DNA of 6,829 nucleotides from NCBI GenBank assembly GCA_007133255.1, contig SLMY01000215.1, forward strand, positions 1 through 6,829, read 5' to 3'. Position numbers and translations under genes: made by a program. Source of the stretch: Clostridiales bacterium. Its GTDB lineage: Bacteria; Bacillota; Clostridia; Saccharofermentanales; UBA5734. Shown piece by piece: positions 5,328 through 6,829 of this stretch (position 1 is its first letter; each line of letters begins with the position of its first letter). A model generated the notes under the pieces. It saw only the letters and a list, made by a program, of their open reading frames with translations, did not search any database and was not told the DNA's origin.

Positions 5328-6149
5328 ATGTCAATTATCATCGGACTTGATATCGGCGGCAGTACAACTAAGATTATCGGGCTCAAAAACGGCGAGCTGA
5401 TCAGCAAGACACTGGTCAAAGCCAGCGACCCGGTCGCGTCCGCGTTTGGTGCTTTGGGCAAATTCTTGAACGAGAACCGGCTGGAGCTGTCTGATGTTAA
5501 GCGGGTTATGGTAACCGGAGTTGGCGCGACTTATATTAAGGGCGATCTGCTCGGTGTCCCGACCAGGCGCACACCGGAGTTTAAAGCGATTGGCCTGGGC
5601 GGCCTGTTTGTGTCGGGTCTGCCTGAAGCAGTGGTTGTCAGCATGGGTACGGGCACCGCTATTGTCCGGGCCGCTGATGATGGCGTTGAGCACCTGATTG
5701 GTTCTGGCGTTGGCGGCGGCACACTGCTGGGCTTGTCGAACCGGATGATTAATGTTCGTGACTTCGATGTGTTTATACAACTGGCGGAAAAAGGAGACCT
5801 GAACCAGGTTGATCTGAGCATAGGTGATATTACCAAAGATGAGATTCCTGGATTACCGTCAAAAACAACCGCTTCTAATTTTGGCAAAGTCACTGATTCG
5901 GCCTCAGCCGCGGACATCGCGCTGGGGATTATTAATCTGGTTTTTCAATCAGTTGGCACATCTGCTGTGATGGCCGCGAAACTGAGCCAGGTGGGACAGA
6001 TTGTCTTTACAGGTAATTTAACACTGGTGACGCAGGGAAAAAAAGTCTTGAGCGCTTTTTCCGATTTGTACGCGGTTGACATAATCGTTCCTGAATGTGC
6101 AGAGTTCGCGACTGCTATCGGCGCCGCTCTCGGCCAGCCGGAAACGTGA
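5328..6149 (+). CDS. coaW: Type II pantothenate kinase
   Basis: A 273-residue ASKHA-fold kinase that phosphorylates pantothenate with ATP, the first step of coenzyme A synthesis, in the cytosol. Motifs from the ATG at 5328: phosphate-1 loop IIGLDIGGSTTKIIGL (4-19), MVTGVGATYI (61-70), TPEFKAIGLGGLF (82-94, with E84 the likely catalytic base by analogy with staphylococcal CoaW), phosphate-2 VVVSMGTGTAIV (102-113), HLIGSGVGGGTLLGLSNRM (122-140), TASNFGKVTD (181-190), and adenosine-site segments VFTGNLTLV (226-234) and FATAIGAALG (260-269). Size and motif order match bacterial type II enzymes, which usually resist CoA feedback better than type I; that property is not testable here. It has its own promoter (5236-5263) and leader hairpin, and is followed by weak terminators. 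A longer frame from 5262 would add 22 residues unlike the family and is rejected. Confidence 0.95.
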   Translation: MSIIIGLDIGGSTTKIIGLKNGELISKTLVKASDPVASAFGALGKFLNENRLELSDVKRVMVTGVGATYIKGDLLGVPTRRTPEFKAIGLGGLFVSGLPEAVVVSMGTGTAIVRAADDGVEHLIGSGVGGGTLLGLSNRMINVRDFDVFIQLAEKGDLNQVDLSIGDITKDEIPGLPSKTTASNFGKVTDSASAADIALGIINLVFQSVGTSAVMAAKLSQVGQIVFTGNLTLVTQGKKVLSAFSDLYAVDIIVPECAEFATAIGAALGQPET

Positions 6150-6165
6150 CCAAAACCGGTTTTTT
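6136..6165 (+). terminator. Weak terminator-like hairpin overlapping the coaW stop
   Basis: AGCCGG (6136-6141) can pair with CCGGTT (6156-6161), including one G-U pair, around a 14-base loop that contains the TGA stop. The T run spans 6160-6165. The stem is short and the loop large, so it would be inefficient alone. Confidence 0.3.
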
Positions 6166-6175
6166 GTGTGAAGGT

Positions 6176-6199
6176 TCAGGAATGATTTCTGACTTTTTT
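6176..6199 (+). terminator. Probable intrinsic terminator after coaW
   Basis: TCAGGAA (6176-6182) pairs with TTTCTGA (6186-6192) around the loop TGA, one pair being G-U. It is followed by C and six T (6194-6199). The stem is complete at seven pairs but A/T-rich, so strength is moderate. With the hairpin at 6136-6161 it would separate coaW from the next gene. Confidence 0.5.
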
Positions 6200-6212
6200 A
6201 AATTCGCGTCTT

Positions 6213-6240
6213 TTGCACCCGCTGGCGCTTCAGGTAAAAT
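6213..6240 (+). promoter_or_regulatory. Possible promoter of the isomerase-family gene
   Basis: TTGCAC (6213-6218) and TAAAAT (6235-6240, five of six) are 16 bases apart, just after the terminator-like hairpins. The -35 matches only TTG, as at sepF. Transcription would start near 6247 and give a leader of about 40 bases. Confidence 0.4.
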
Positions 6241-6261
6241 GTTTTTTTATCTGGAGGCGTA

Positions 6262-6274
6262 ATCAGAAACTGAT
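6262..6274 (+). other. Small hairpin abutting the ribosome site of the isomerase-family gene
   Basis: ATCAG AAA CTGAT is a perfect five-pair stem with a three-base loop. It ends at the base before the GAGGAG ribosome site (6275-6280). A second purine-rich GGAGG lies on its other side at 6253-6257. It could affect ribosome access, but the stem is short and may be fortuitous. Confidence 0.25.
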
Positions 6275-6286
6275 GAGGAGAAACGT

Positions 6287-6829
6287 ATGAAACTAGCATT
6301 TTCTACTTTAGGCTGTCCCGACTGGTCATGGGTTGATATTCAGGCAATGGCAACTGATCTGGGCTTTGACGGCATAGAGATTCGTGGTCTTGGCCAGGAA
6401 ATCCAGGCGGTTAAAGCGCGGCCTTTTACTGAGCAGGAACTGCCGAAAACGATCAGGAGACTGGAGGATCTGAATCTGCGGATCACCTGCTTTTCATCTA
6501 ATTGCTGCCTGAAATTCGCTGATCGTCAAAAAGAGATGCTGGCAGAAGGCTTTGAGTATATTGACCTGGCGTCTAAAGCGGGTGTGCCTTATGTGCGAAT
6601 CCTGGGTGATCTGGCACCAGAAGCGCAAGGTGAGGTTGATGATGATACGGTGCTGAGCGCTTTAAAATCGCTTTCAGATTATGCTGCCTATCGCAAGGTT
6701 ACGCTGCTGATTGAGACAAACGGTGTCTATGCGGATACGAAAAGGCTGGCAAACCTGCTTGAAAACCTGGGTCCGGAAGCGACACAGACCGGGCAGGGCG
6801 GAAAGGATGAGCAGCAGCCGTCTGTAGCA
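6287..6829 (+). CDS. Sugar phosphate isomerase/epimerase family protein, 3'-truncated by the window
   Basis: The first 181 residues of a TIM-barrel protein of the xylose isomerase-like / AP endonuclease 2-like family; the frame is open to the last base. Members act on sugars, inositols or keto-sugars using a divalent metal. Visible strands and motifs: MKLAFSTLGCPDWSW (1-15), LGFDGIEIRGLG (25-36, with the first conserved acidic residues), RITCFSSN (65-72), AGVPYVRILGD (98-108) and TLLIETNGVYADT (139-151), where the glutamate is a probable metal ligand. About 16 polar residues (LGPEATQTGQGGKDEQ, 161-176) come before the next expected strand, which starts at the window edge; this loop looks longer than usual. 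ATG 6287 has GAGGAG six bases upstream. The substrate cannot be told, and the remaining metal ligands lie outside the window. It appears to begin a new transcription unit after coaW. Confidence 0.88.
   Translation, partial: MKLAFSTLGCPDWSWVDIQAMATDLGFDGIEIRGLGQEIQAVKARPFTEQELPKTIRRLEDLNLRITCFSSNCCLKFADRQKEMLAEGFEYIDLASKAGVPYVRILGDLAPEAQGEVDDDTVLSALKSLSDYAAYRKVTLLIETNGVYADTKRLANLLENLGPEATQTGQGGKDEQQPSVA

Noticed and set aside
5331..5917. Two overlapping minus-strand frames opposite coaW
   Set aside because: coaW motifs run continuously through this region; the antisense frames have no domains or ribosome sites.
6152..6163. Palindrome AAAACCGGTTTT as a possible operator or terminator stem
   Set aside because: As RNA it has no room for a loop except by opening CCGG, leaving only A-U pairs; the pairing with 6136-6141 is a better reading.

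Overview
The window is a compact, all plus-strand stretch of roughly 50% GC from what looks like an anaerobic Clostridia-type Firmicute. Three things point that way: a ferredoxin-dependent indolepyruvate oxidoreductase subunit next to an ACT-domain protein, the YggS-SepF cell-division neighbourhood preceded by a membrane-anchored HlyD-like protein, and a type II pantothenate kinase with clostridial-style motifs. Strong GGAGG-type ribosome sites and non-ATG starts fit as well. Family or genus cannot be set from the sequence.

Layout. Positions 1-516 are the 3' part of iorB (aryl-pyruvate:ferredoxin oxidoreductase, beta subunit), whose start lies outside the window. After a 71-base gap with extended -10 elements, four genes run head to tail with overlapping ends: a double ACT-domain protein (588-1019), a PLP enzyme of the methionine gamma-lyase / 'aluminium resistance' family (1016-2293), a one-pass membrane HlyD-like protein with a very basic cytoplasmic tail (2290-3807), and the PLP-homeostasis protein YggS (about 3785-4597, start uncertain). 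A 148-base gap carrying a probable promoter and a small perfect dyad leads to sepF (4746-5234). Another short gap, with a good promoter and a 10-bp leader hairpin, leads to coaW (5328-6149). Two weak terminator-like hairpins follow, then a new promoter and the 5' part of a sugar phosphate isomerase/epimerase-family gene (6287 to the window end).

How they may work together. IorB and the ACT protein fit aromatic amino-acid (aryl-pyruvate) metabolism, with the ACT protein a likely amino-acid sensor. The overlapping block ties this to a PLP-dependent C-S lyase-like enzyme, an envelope protein and the PLP carrier YggS. SepF anchors the FtsZ ring to the membrane, and CoaW makes the first committed intermediate of coenzyme A. 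SepF and CoaW each appear to have their own promoter.

No mobile elements, CRISPR arrays, tRNAs or rRNAs are visible. Most genes belong to known families. The less explained parts are the HlyD-like protein without an exporter, the yggS start region, the coaW leader hairpin and the dyad before sepF. I found no clear evidence of an undescribed system.
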